From: Chloroflexota bacterium
GTDB lineage: Bacteria > Chloroflexota > Anaerolineae > UBA4142
Assembly: GCA_023381515.1 (NCBI GenBank)
Contig: JAMCQI010000110.1
Span: 74,175-138,174 of the forward strand
DNA length: 64,000 bases
Reading direction: 5' to 3'
Within the stretch, counting starts at the first letter, position 1; each line of letters starts with the position of its first letter. The notes beneath the pieces were generated by a model. That model did no database searches, was not told where the DNA came from, and saw only the letters and a list, made by a program, of their open reading frames with translations. Below, one piece after another: positions 1 through 6,528 of this stretch. Made by a program: the position numbers and the translations under genes.

Positions 1-99
1 AATTGCCACCGCGAGGGCAAAGCCGACCACGCGCCGCGTCTGGGGATTCCACAGGCGCGCGAGCAGGCCGACCCTCGCATTCACGCTATTCGCCCTCAT
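1..99 (-). CDS. Start of an unidentified, probably membrane protein (partial)
   Basis: Only the first 33 codons are in the window; the gene runs off the left edge. The ATG overlaps the TGA of the glycosyltransferase gene in an ATGA arrangement, so it is the next gene of the polysaccharide operon and probably translationally coupled. The visible part has a basic stretch (LLARLWNPQTRR) followed by the start of a hydrophobic segment (VVGFALAVAI). This would fit a multi-spanning protein such as a flippase-like membrane protein, but too little is visible to name a family. Confidence 0.6.
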   Translation of the reverse strand, partial: MRANSVNARVGLLARLWNPQTRRVVGFALAVAI

Positions 100-1307
100 C
101 CAGCCACAGCCTCATCATAAATGCGGATAAATTCTCCAGTCACGCGCTCCTGAGTGAAACGCTCGCTAACGAACGCCCGTCCGGTCGCCGCCAGGCGCTC
201 CGTGAGCTCCCGGTCACTCATCATTCTCTGGATCGCATCCGCGAGCGCCTTGGCGTCGCGCTCGGGGAATAACAGTCCGGTCTCCCCATCCCGGACAATA
301 TCCGTCACCCCGCCCGAGTTGGCGGCAATCACCGGAGCGCCGCACAAGAGCGCCTCGGCGAGCACGAGCCCCATGCCCTCGCGAATCGAAGGGAGAACAA
401 AGATGTCACATTCGCCGTAATAGCGCGGGAGCTCCTTTTGCGGACGTTGGCCCAGGAATTCGACCTTGTCGCGCAGGCCCAGTTTCGCCGCCTGCGCCTC
501 GAGCGCCCCGCGCTTCTTCCCCTCGCCAATCACCCTCAGCCGCGCGTCCACTCCCCGCTCGTGCAGCAATGCCACCGCCTCAATCAAAGTATCGATACTC
601 TTTTGCGCCGACAACCGAGCGACGGTGAGGACCGATTTCAGATTTCTGATTTCTGATTTAAATCTTAAATCTGCACTCCTAAATCTGAAATTTGCATTGA
701 CCGGCATCGGAATCACGGCCACGCGCGCCGCGTCGACCACTCCCAAACTCACCAGCTGCTCCCGTAAGTAGGTCGAGCCGCAGGTAACTCGCCGCGCGCG
801 TCCAAAGGTGAACCGGGCGAGCGGTTGCGCCCACCGTGTACGCCGGAGCATCTCGACATCCGTTCCGTGCGTCGTGATTACGAGCGGCCGCCGTGTGAGG
901 AGTGAGGCAAGGGCCCCGATGAACCCGCCCGGCAGCCACCAATGCGCATGGATCACTTGAACCCGCGCGGCGAAGACGACGCGGACCGCTTGCCACAGGA
1001 ACGCGAGGTTGAAAAAGGCAAAGAGGACTTGGCGCCCGAGGCCCGCGGCGACCAGCTCGTGCATCGTGCCTTGATAGGCGAGAGTCTCCCAGCGCGCCGG
1101 AGCGTAACGAAAACGGTGGACGCGCGCCGAGCCGATGGACTCTGCCTCGGCCAGCCCGGCCGCGTGCGGCGCGACCACGTCGACGCTCATCCCCTGCGCC
1201 GCGAGCCCATCCGTGAGGTGCAAAAGAAACGCGCCCATCGAATCCTCGAGGGTGCGCGGAAAAACGTGTGCGAGCAAGACCACGCGCCGCAATTCAGTCG
1301 CGGCCAT
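96..1307 (-). CDS. Glycosyltransferase family 4 (GT-B fold)
   Basis: Predicted retaining nucleotide-sugar glycosyltransferase acting at the cytoplasmic face of the membrane in surface polysaccharide or glycolipid assembly. The 403-residue protein has the two GT-B lobes: an N-terminal acceptor domain (about 8-200) with VIHAHWWLPGG and THGTD, and a C-terminal donor domain (about 226-395). The C-lobe carries the E-x7-E signature in SIREGMGLVLAEAL (E310/E318) and GAPVIAANSGGVTDIV. Residues 206-225, between the lobes, are encoded by a 7-bp-period repeat (634-693) and are not expected in the family. The start overlaps the upstream GT2 gene by 14 bases and the stop overlaps the next gene, so it belongs to a tight operon. 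Sugar specificity cannot be read. Confidence 0.88.
   Translation of the reverse strand: MAATELRRVVLLAHVFPRTLEDSMGAFLLHLTDGLAAQGMSVDVVAPHAAGLAEAESIGSARVHRFRYAPARWETLAYQGTMHELVAAGLGRQVLFAFFNLAFLWQAVRVVFAARVQVIHAHWWLPGGFIGALASLLTRRPLVITTHGTDVEMLRRTRWAQPLARFTFGRARRVTCGSTYLREQLVSLGVVDAARVAVIPMPVNANFRFRSADLRFKSEIRNLKSVLTVARLSAQKSIDTLIEAVALLHERGVDARLRVIGEGKKRGALEAQAAKLGLRDKVEFLGQRPQKELPRYYGECDIFVLPSIREGMGLVLAEALLCGAPVIAANSGGVTDIVRDGETGLLFPERDAKALADAIQRMMSDRELTERLAATGRAFVSERFTQERVTGEFIRIYDEAVAG
634..693. repeat. Heptamer-period array inside the GT4 gene
   Basis: AT-rich variants of GATTTCT/AAATCTG recur every 7 bases, first in one and then in the opposite orientation, so the two halves are imperfect inverted repeats. 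It is in frame and supplies about 20 residues between the lobes of the glycosyltransferase. It is much AT-richer than the surrounding gene. Confidence 0.8.
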
Positions 1308-2247
1308 TCTCGCCCGTTTCGAGATCGCGCAGGCGGGCCTGCAACTCGTCCACGCGTTCGTTCTGGCTCACGATCAGCTCGGCCAAAAAGCCGACGACAA
1401 AGAACAGCACGCCGACGAGCAGCAGCACCCCCGCGAAATCAAAGACGGGGCGGCGCTGGCCCAGGTCGAGCACGTAGAAGCCGGCGAGCACGGCAAACGT
1501 CACGAGTGAGGCGCAGACAATCCCCAGGCCGATCCCGCCGAAAAAGAGCATCGGCTTTCGGGAAAAGGCGAGGAGGAACCGGACCACGAGCACGTCGAGG
1601 AACGAGACGGGGATCCGTCCCAGCCCGTAATGCGACTTGCCCTTTTGGCGGGGATAGTAATTGACCTTAACTTCGCCGATCTTGTAGCCTTCGGCGGCGG
1701 CAATCATCAGGATGAAACGGTGCCAATCGGACCGCAGGTGGATGTTCTCCACCACCTCGCGCCGAAAGGCCTTGATCCAGTTCATGTCGTGCGCATCCAG
1801 CCCAAAGAGCCGCCGCGAGACGGCATTGTAGATGCCGGAAGCAAAAACCTTGCCGTCGCGCCGGCCCTGCCGCCAACCCGCGACGACATCATAGCCCTCG
1901 CCCATCTTGGCGAGCAATTTGGGGATATCCTCTTCGGGGTCCGATTCTAGGTCGGCCGGAAGGAAGAGGACATAGTCGCCGCGGCAGTGGCGAAAGCCGG
2001 TGCGCATCGCCTCGGTGAGTCCGAACGACTTGCGGTGGCGAAACAGATGCGCGCAGGGGTAGAGGGTTGCTGCTGCCCGCGCTTCAGCCCAGGTGCTGTC
2101 GCTCGAACCATCGTCCACAAAGATGATTTCGCCTTCGCAGCCCTGCGAGTGAAAGGCGCGCACGATTTTATCAAAGAGCGGGGCGATATTGCCGGCCTCG
2201 TTCCGGGCGGGAATAAAGACGGAAACAAGAGGAGTCGAGTTATCCAA
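1294..2247 (-). CDS. Glycosyltransferase family 2, DPM1/ArnC-like, with two C-terminal membrane helices
   Basis: Predicted inverting GT-A enzyme that moves a sugar from a nucleotide donor, typically to a polyprenyl phosphate. Seen in the 317 residues: VSVFIPARNEAGNI at 8-21, the nucleotide-binding VDDGSSDST (44-52), the metal-binding region PADLESD (97-103), and a long C-terminal part with two hydrophobic helices (about 232-260 and 270-292) followed by a short polar tail. This layout matches polyprenyl-phosphate mannose or glucose synthases and bactoprenol glucosyltransferases. It overlaps the PIN toxin gene upstream by 8 bases and the GT4 gene downstream by 14, implying one transcript. The lipid acceptor is inferred from the family. 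Confidence 0.88.
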   Translation of the reverse strand: MDNSTPLVSVFIPARNEAGNIAPLFDKIVRAFHSQGCEGEIIFVDDGSSDSTWAEARAAATLYPCAHLFRHRKSFGLTEAMRTGFRHCRGDYVLFLPADLESDPEEDIPKLLAKMGEGYDVVAGWRQGRRDGKVFASGIYNAVSRRLFGLDAHDMNWIKAFRREVVENIHLRSDWHRFILMIAAAEGYKIGEVKVNYYPRQKGKSHYGLGRIPVSFLDVLVVRFLLAFSRKPMLFFGGIGLGIVCASLVTFAVLAGFYVLDLGQRRPVFDFAGVLLLVGVLFFVVGFLAELIVSQNERVDELQARLRDLETGENGRD

Positions 2248-2713
2248 GTTCGGGGCCAGCCTCTGAAGATTTGGGCATCGCCAGATATTCGTCTGGAGTA
2301 TAGGCCGGAATCACACTTGATACTTCCCGGAAATGCTCATCGAACGCAATGATCGCGTCGCACCCTTTGAACAAAGCAGCTGCCACGTGACGCGCATCGT
2401 AGGGATCCGATATTGTGAATCGCTGTCGTAGGTGGTTCAGTTCGCTGCGATCCAGAAAGGGGACGATACTGATGGGCAGGCTGAACAACTGGATGAGGCT
2501 GGCCCTAAAAACGCCGCCGACTTCCTCCCTTGGCTGATAGCGATTAACGTAGCTGTAGAGCTCCGGTAGAGCGTAAAAAGAGACGACTGCCTCAACAGAA
2601 CCGCCGCGAATAGGCCCGATTAAGCGATTTGCCCGCCGGAATCGCTCTGGATCGTCTCGTTCTTCGTAGAGATACGCGATGAGAAAGGAGCTATCAAGAT
2701 AGCCAGACGGCAC
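2240..2713 (-). CDS. PIN-domain ribonuclease toxin, VapC-like
   Basis: Predicted Mg-dependent RNase toxin of a type II pair. The 157-residue protein has the acidic residues expected of a PIN domain: D7 in GYLDSSFLIAYLY, E51 in ALPELYS, D103/D106 in ISDPYDARHVAAAL and D125 in IIAFDEHF. The start is a GTG five bases after the stop of the antitoxin gene, the usual coupled layout. The 3' end overlaps the glycosyltransferase gene by 8 bases, so the pair is wedged into the polysaccharide operon. The partner call rests on position and domain content. Confidence 0.82.
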   Translation of the reverse strand: MPSGYLDSSFLIAYLYEERDDPERFRRANRLIGPIRGGSVEAVVSFYALPELYSYVNRYQPREEVGGVFRASLIQLFSLPISIVPFLDRSELNHLRQRFTISDPYDARHVAAALFKGCDAIIAFDEHFREVSSVIPAYTPDEYLAMPKSSEAGPELG

Positions 2714-2718
2714 GCGGT

Positions 2719-3021
2719 TTACTTGTCCTCGGATTGGTATCTATGCCCCGCCCGTTCAATCCACTCTGCGTTGTCCTCTTCGAGTTGACGCGCCTCACGC
2801 CTCGCCTCATGAACGGCGGCGTCGAAATCGACTACCTTTCTCTTGTGTTTCAGCAGTTCGCGCAGCTGCCGCCGTGCTTCTGAAACCTCATCGTGCGGCT
2901 TACCCTTAGCCGCAAGGTATTCCTTGACGGCCTCCTCGACCAGTTTCGATGGCTTGATCCCTTTGGCCTTGGCGGCACGCTCAACCCGCTTCTCCAAGCT
3001 GGGCGATAAGCGAATGACCAT
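2719..3021 (-). CDS. Antitoxin-like protein with ribbon-helix-helix N-terminus
   Basis: Predicted DNA-binding antitoxin and autorepressor for the following PIN toxin. I chose the ATG at 3021 (MVIRLSPSLEKR) because it follows an AAAGGGG Shine-Dalgarno sequence, and because the upstream TTG alternative at 3075 lies within the -35 box of a good promoter. The N-terminal 45 residues look like a CopG/RHH fold (VIRLSPSLEKRVERAAKAKG). The rest is a charged, probably helical toxin-binding tail of about 55 residues (REARQLEEDNAEWIER). Length is about 100 residues, longer than minimal RHH antitoxins. Confidence 0.75.
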   Translation of the reverse strand: MVIRLSPSLEKRVERAAKAKGIKPSKLVEEAVKEYLAAKGKPHDEVSEARRQLRELLKHKRKVVDFDAAVHEARREARQLEEDNAEWIERAGHRYQSEDK

Positions 3022-3046
3022 GGGCGTACCCCTTTCGTCCAAGGGG

Positions 3047-3075
3047 ATTATAGCACTCTCCCCACTTTGGAACAA
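3047..3075 (-). promoter_or_regulatory. Sigma70-type promoter for the antitoxin-toxin pair
   Basis: On the minus strand TTGTTC (3070-3075) and a perfect TATAAT (3047-3052) are separated by exactly 17 bases. Transcription would begin near 3040, about 20 bases before the antitoxin ATG. It gives the toxin-antitoxin pair, and possibly the downstream glycosyltransferases, a start independent of the upstream operon. Confidence 0.7.
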
Positions 3076-3133
3076 AGGAGGAGGCCGTTGCGGACAACCG
3101 CCTGAGGTCTACACGACAGACTGCCCCTCTCGC

Positions 3134-3192
3134 TCATTCATCCTTCATCCTCGCAGAGGTCGCGAGGTCTGGCGACCTTCCGCCTTCATCCT
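3134..3192. repeat. Composite repeat: heptamer TTCATCC array around an AGAGGTCGCGAGGTCT core
   Basis: TTCATCC-type heptamers flank a core reading AGAGGTCGCGAGGTCT(G)GCGACCTT. The same composite occurs at 4905-4979, so the two copies bracket the WbpE/WbpD-like genes in the same orientation. The core contains an imperfect inverted repeat (AAGGTCGC / GCGACCTT). Confidence 0.75.
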
Positions 3193-4292
3193 TTACCGTA
3201 GAATTCCTTGATCGCCCCCACAATCTGATAGATTTGAGGCTCGGTCAGCTCGGGATACATCGGCAGCGAGAGAATTTCGTTTGCCGCCTTTTCCGTCTGC
3301 GGGAAATCGCCGAGCTTGTATCCCAGGCTTTCATACACGGGCTGGAGGTGGAGCGGAATCGGATAATGGATGCCGGCTTCAATTCCTTGCGCTTTGAGGT
3401 GCGCCTGCAACCCATCACGGTTTTTGGCGCGAACGACATAAAGGTGAAAAACCGGCCTGACGTGCGGAGGGACGTAGGGAGGCACGAGGTCGGTATTCGT
3501 CAGGAGCTCGGTATAACAATCGGCGATCTCGCGGCGGCGGGCGTTCCAGGCGTCGAGGTGAGGCAGCTTGGCGCCCAAAATGGCCGCCTGGAGCGCGTCC
3601 AGGCGGTAGCCATAGCCGACGATCTGGTGCTTGTATTTGTCGCGCCGCCCATGGTCGCGCAGCATCCGCGCGTGCTCCGCTAATTTCTCGTCATTCGTCA
3701 CGAGCGCGCCTGCATCGCCATAGGCGCCCAGGTTCTTGCCCGGGTAGAAGGAGAAACACGCGACATCCCCCATCGTGCCGGTACGGCGCCCGCGGTATTC
3801 CGCCCCGTGCGCCTGGGCGGCATCCTCAATCACGCGGAGGTTGTGCCGGCGGGCAATATCGAGAATAGGGTCCATTTCCGCCGGCTGTCCATACAAGTGG
3901 ACCGGAATGATCGCCCGCGTCCGCGGGGTGATCGCCCGCTCGAGCAGGTTCGGATCGAGGTTGTAGGTGGTCGGATCGATATCCACAAATACCGGCCGCG
4001 CGCCCACGAGCGAAATCACCTCCGCCGTGGCGATAAAGGTGTGCGTCGTCGTAATCACCTCATCCCCCGGTTGGATACCGCAGATGAGGAGGGCGAGGTG
4101 CAGCGCCGCCGTCCCGCTGTCCGTGCCCACACAGTGCGACGCGCCGCAAAAGGCGGCGAAATTCTTTTCAAATTCCGCCACCTCTTTACCCAAAATAAAT
4201 GAGGTGTTGCCGACCACCCGCTGCATCGCCGCGTCGATTTCCGGCTGAATCGTCCGGTACTGCGCCTTGAGGTCTACAAGGGGAATCGTCAT
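3186..4292 (-). CDS. DegT/DnrJ/EryC1 aminotransferase, WbpE-like
   Basis: PLP-dependent sugar aminotransferase that converts a keto sugar nucleotide to the amino sugar; with its neighbours, most likely UDP-2-acetamido-3-keto-glucuronate to the 3-amino sugar. The 368 residues include the Schiff-base lysine K186 in SFYPGKNLGAYGDAGA, the cofactor aspartate D157 in IEDAAQAHGA, and GTDSGTAALHLAL for phosphate binding. The start overlaps the stop of the acyltransferase gene (ATGA), so the two are coupled. Substrate is inferred from the WbpB-D-E-like gene trio; other 3- or 4-aminosugars are possible. Confidence 0.87.
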   Translation of the reverse strand: MTIPLVDLKAQYRTIQPEIDAAMQRVVGNTSFILGKEVAEFEKNFAAFCGASHCVGTDSGTAALHLALLICGIQPGDEVITTTHTFIATAEVISLVGARPVFVDIDPTTYNLDPNLLERAITPRTRAIIPVHLYGQPAEMDPILDIARRHNLRVIEDAAQAHGAEYRGRRTGTMGDVACFSFYPGKNLGAYGDAGALVTNDEKLAEHARMLRDHGRRDKYKHQIVGYGYRLDALQAAILGAKLPHLDAWNARRREIADCYTELLTNTDLVPPYVPPHVRPVFHLYVVRAKNRDGLQAHLKAQGIEAGIHYPIPLHLQPVYESLGYKLGDFPQTEKAANEILSLPMYPELTEPQIYQIVGAIKEFYGKG

Positions 4293-4918
4293 GGTCTCTC
4301 CCGATAAGCTTCGATGTCGTCCACTTGCTTGATCACCCGCGCCGGGTTGCCGGCGACGACCGCCCCCGGCGGCACATCCTGCGTGACGACCGCGCCCGCA
4401 CCCACGAGCGCGTTCTCTCCAATGGTGACCCCCGGTAAGAGCGTGGCGTTCGCGCCGATCTTGGCGCCGCGCCGGATCGTCGCCCCCCGCAAGTCCCTCT
4501 TGGCATCCCCGGACCGCGGGTATCGCGCATTCGTCACGACGACATTGGGACCCAGCCAGCAGTCCTCTTCGAGGACGGAGAATTCGGGGACAAAGACATT
4601 CGAGTGCAGCCGGACACGGTCGCCGATGACCACATGGTGCTCGACAATGCTGTGTGAGCCGATGCTGACGTCATTGCCGATCCGGTTCTCTTCCCGGATG
4701 AGAACGCCGTGCCCCGTCTGCAAGTCGTCGCCGATCACATTGCCCGCGTAAATCACCGTGTGCGAACGGACCACCGCCCGTGCGCCCAGGCGCGTCTCCA
4801 GCTCTCCTGCTCTCTTGCCCCTCGGCGGTTCGCCGACGACGACGAAATCGCCGAGGACCGCTCCTTCCCCCAGATACACGTTCGCATAAACTCGAACGAA
4901 GGTTCCTTCATCCTTCAT
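4289..4918 (-). CDS. Left-handed beta-helix N-acyltransferase, WbpD/WlbB-like
   Basis: Hexapeptide-repeat transferase that probably acetylates the 3-amino group made by the neighbouring aminotransferase, giving UDP-2,3-diacetamido-2,3-dideoxy-glucuronate or a related sugar. The 209 residues are dominated by hexapeptide turns (VIGDDLQTG, RIGNDVSIGSHSIV, KIGANATLLPGVTIGENALVGAGAVVT) and end with GNPARVIKQ, as in sugar O/N-acetyltransferases. The first codons lie in a TTCATCC-type repeat, so the N-terminal residues MKDEG may be repeat-derived; the true conserved start could be a few codons later. Confidence 0.85.
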   Translation of the reverse strand: MKDEGTFVRVYANVYLGEGAVLGDFVVVGEPPRGKRAGELETRLGARAVVRSHTVIYAGNVIGDDLQTGHGVLIREENRIGNDVSIGSHSIVEHHVVIGDRVRLHSNVFVPEFSVLEEDCWLGPNVVVTNARYPRSGDAKRDLRGATIRRGAKIGANATLLPGVTIGENALVGAGAVVTQDVPPGAVVAGNPARVIKQVDDIEAYRERP

Positions 4919-4979
4919 CCTTCATCCTTCATCCTTCCGCCTCGCTAGAGGTCGCGAGGTCTGCGACCTTCATCCTTCC
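4905..4979. repeat. Composite repeat: TTCATCC heptamers plus AGAGGTCGCGAGGTCT core
   Basis: Four or more TTCATCC units are followed by the same AGAGGTCGCGAGGTCTGCGACCTT core found near 3150. The array overlaps the 5' end of the acyltransferase gene and the last codons of the oxidoreductase gene, and so supplies a few residues to both proteins. Confidence 0.78.
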
Positions 4980-5984
4980 CACGGCTACCGGTATTCCATT
5001 ACGTGCCAGCGATTCCTGCGCTGCTTCAAGCACTTGAATAACCCGCAGACCGCTCGCACCATCCGTCCGAGGGGGCTTGCTCTCACGCACGCACTCGATA
5101 AAGTGCGCGCACTCGTTATGGAGCGGCTCGCTCAGATCGATCCGCGGGATAAAGATATCGCCGCTGTGGACCTTGAGCTGAGGCTCGCCGAAATCCGAGC
5201 CCCGCCGGTACACCCCCTTGTCGTAAATGCGCAGTTTGGCCTCGGCGTCGACGTCGTCGTAGACGATCATTTTCGTCGATCCGACGAACGTCATACGGCG
5301 GAGCTTCAACGGATCGAGCCAGCTCGCATGGACATGGGCGAGAATGTTCTTGGGAAACGTGAGGGTCACAAATACAACGTCCTCGACGTGTTCGTTGAGA
5401 AAAGTCGCCCCCCGCGCGCTGACCTCGATCGGCATATCGCCGAGGACGTGGAGCAAAATCGAGATATCGTGCGGCGCGATCGACCACAGCGCATTGATAT
5501 CCCGCTGTACGCGCCCCAGGTTCACCCGGTTCGCGTACACGTAATAGACATCCCCGATGGCGCCCGCCTCGATCAGCTCGCGAATCTTCCACACGGCGGC
5601 GTTGTATTCAAAGGTATGCCCAACCATGAGCACACGGTGCACGCGTTCGGCGAGTGCGATCAACTCGCGCGCTTCGGGCGAGGACATCGCCAGAGGCTTT
5701 TCAACCAAGACGTGCTTGCCGCGCTCGAGCGCCTGACGCGTAATCTCAAAATGGGTCCGCGCCGGCGTTGCCACGACGACCGCGTCCAGCTGCGGGTCGG
5801 CAAGGAGCGCGCGATAGTCGGTGTAGGTGCGAGCGTGATAGAGGCGCGCCGGTTCTTCCAGCCGCTTGTCGTCCACGTCCGCCACGGCCGCCAACTCGGC
5901 GTCCCGCAGTTGGTACATATTGCGGGCCAGGTTCGGTCCCCAGTATCCATAGCCGATGAGGCCGACGCGAAGCGGATCACCCAT
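4929..5984 (-). CDS. Gfo/Idh/MocA oxidoreductase, WbpB/WlbA-like
   Basis: NAD(P)-dependent sugar-nucleotide dehydrogenase; in this context it would oxidise C3 of UDP-GlcNAc-uronate before amination. Seen: Rossmann [15 protein letters not shown] (8-22), the family motif EKPLA (E95, K96, P97), and the catalytic-domain segment [16 protein letters not shown] with the expected histidine. It lies in a row with the acyltransferase and aminotransferase, the same trio that makes 2,3-diacetamido uronic acids in Pseudomonas and Bordetella. The last ~12 residues ([12 protein letters not shown]) come from the repeat at 4905-4979. The start overlaps the APS kinase stop by 8 bases. Confidence 0.86.
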   Translation of the reverse strand: MGDPLRVGLIGYGYWGPNLARNMYQLRDAELAAVADVDDKRLEEPARLYHARTYTDYRALLADPQLDAVVVATPARTHFEITRQALERGKHVLVEKPLAMSSPEARELIALAERVHRVLMVGHTFEYNAAVWKIRELIEAGAIGDVYYVYANRVNLGRVQRDINALWSIAPHDISILLHVLGDMPIEVSARGATFLNEHVEDVVFVTLTFPKNILAHVHASWLDPLKLRRMTFVGSTKMIVYDDVDAEAKLRIYDKGVYRRGSDFGEPQLKVHSGDIFIPRIDLSEPLHNECAHFIECVRESKPPRTDGASGLRVIQVLEAAQESLARNGIPVAVGRMKVADLATSSEAEG

Positions 5985-6528
5985 TCAGATACCCCATCTC
6001 TTGCAGCTTGGCGAGCACCTTGGCCGCGCTCATTTCGGGGGATTCGCGATCGCTCTCGATCATTACCTCCGGCTGGAGCGGCGGCTCGTAAGGGTCGTCG
6101 ATCCCCGTGAAATTCTTGATCTCCCCTGCCAGCGCCTTTTTATACAACCCTTTGACATCCCGCTGCATGAGGACGTCGAGCGGGCAGCTTATATAGACCT
6201 CGAGGAAACGCCCGATCCGCGTCCGGTTCTCGTCCCGGATTGCCCGATAGGGCGAAATGGCCGCGGCAATCGCGACTACCCCATTGCGACTCAGGAGATC
6301 ACAGACAAAGCCGATGCGGCGGATATTCGTATCCCGGTCCTCTTTGCTAAAGCCCAACCCCTTGGACAGATTCTCCCGCACCACATCCCCGTCCAGCACC
6401 TCGACCTTGTAGCCGCGCCGGCGCAGTTCTTGTTCCACCAGGCGCGAGACGGTCGTCTTGCCCGCTCCCGACAGCCCCGTAAACCAGATCGTAAACCCTT
6501 TATGCTCCAAGCGTGATCGCCTTTCCAA
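5977..6528 (-). CDS. cysC: Adenylylsulfate kinase
   Basis: Phosphorylates APS to PAPS, the donor for sulfotransferases. The 183-residue protein has the P-loop GLSGAGKTT (18-26), [10 protein letters not shown], the helix motif [16 protein letters not shown], the [12 protein letters not shown] lid region and [23 protein letters not shown], all typical of CysC. It overlaps the 3' end of the ATP sulfurylase fusion gene by 29 bases, so APS production and its phosphorylation are co-translated. No sulfotransferase is visible in the window; placement beside sugar-nucleotide genes suggests that PAPS feeds sulfation of a surface polymer. Confidence 0.93.
   Translation of the reverse strand: MERRSRLEHKGFTIWFTGLSGAGKTTVSRLVEQELRRRGYKVEVLDGDVVRENLSKGLGFSKEDRDTNIRRIGFVCDLLSRNGVVAIAAAISPYRAIRDENRTRIGRFLEVYISCPLDVLMQRDVKGLYKKALAGEIKNFTGIDDPYEPPLQPEVMIESDRESPEMSAAKVLAKLQEMGYLNG

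Noticed and set aside
3021..3075. Longer antitoxin starting at the TTG at 3075
   Set aside because: That codon is in the -35 box of a strong promoter, and the extra residues do not belong to a ribbon-helix-helix protein.
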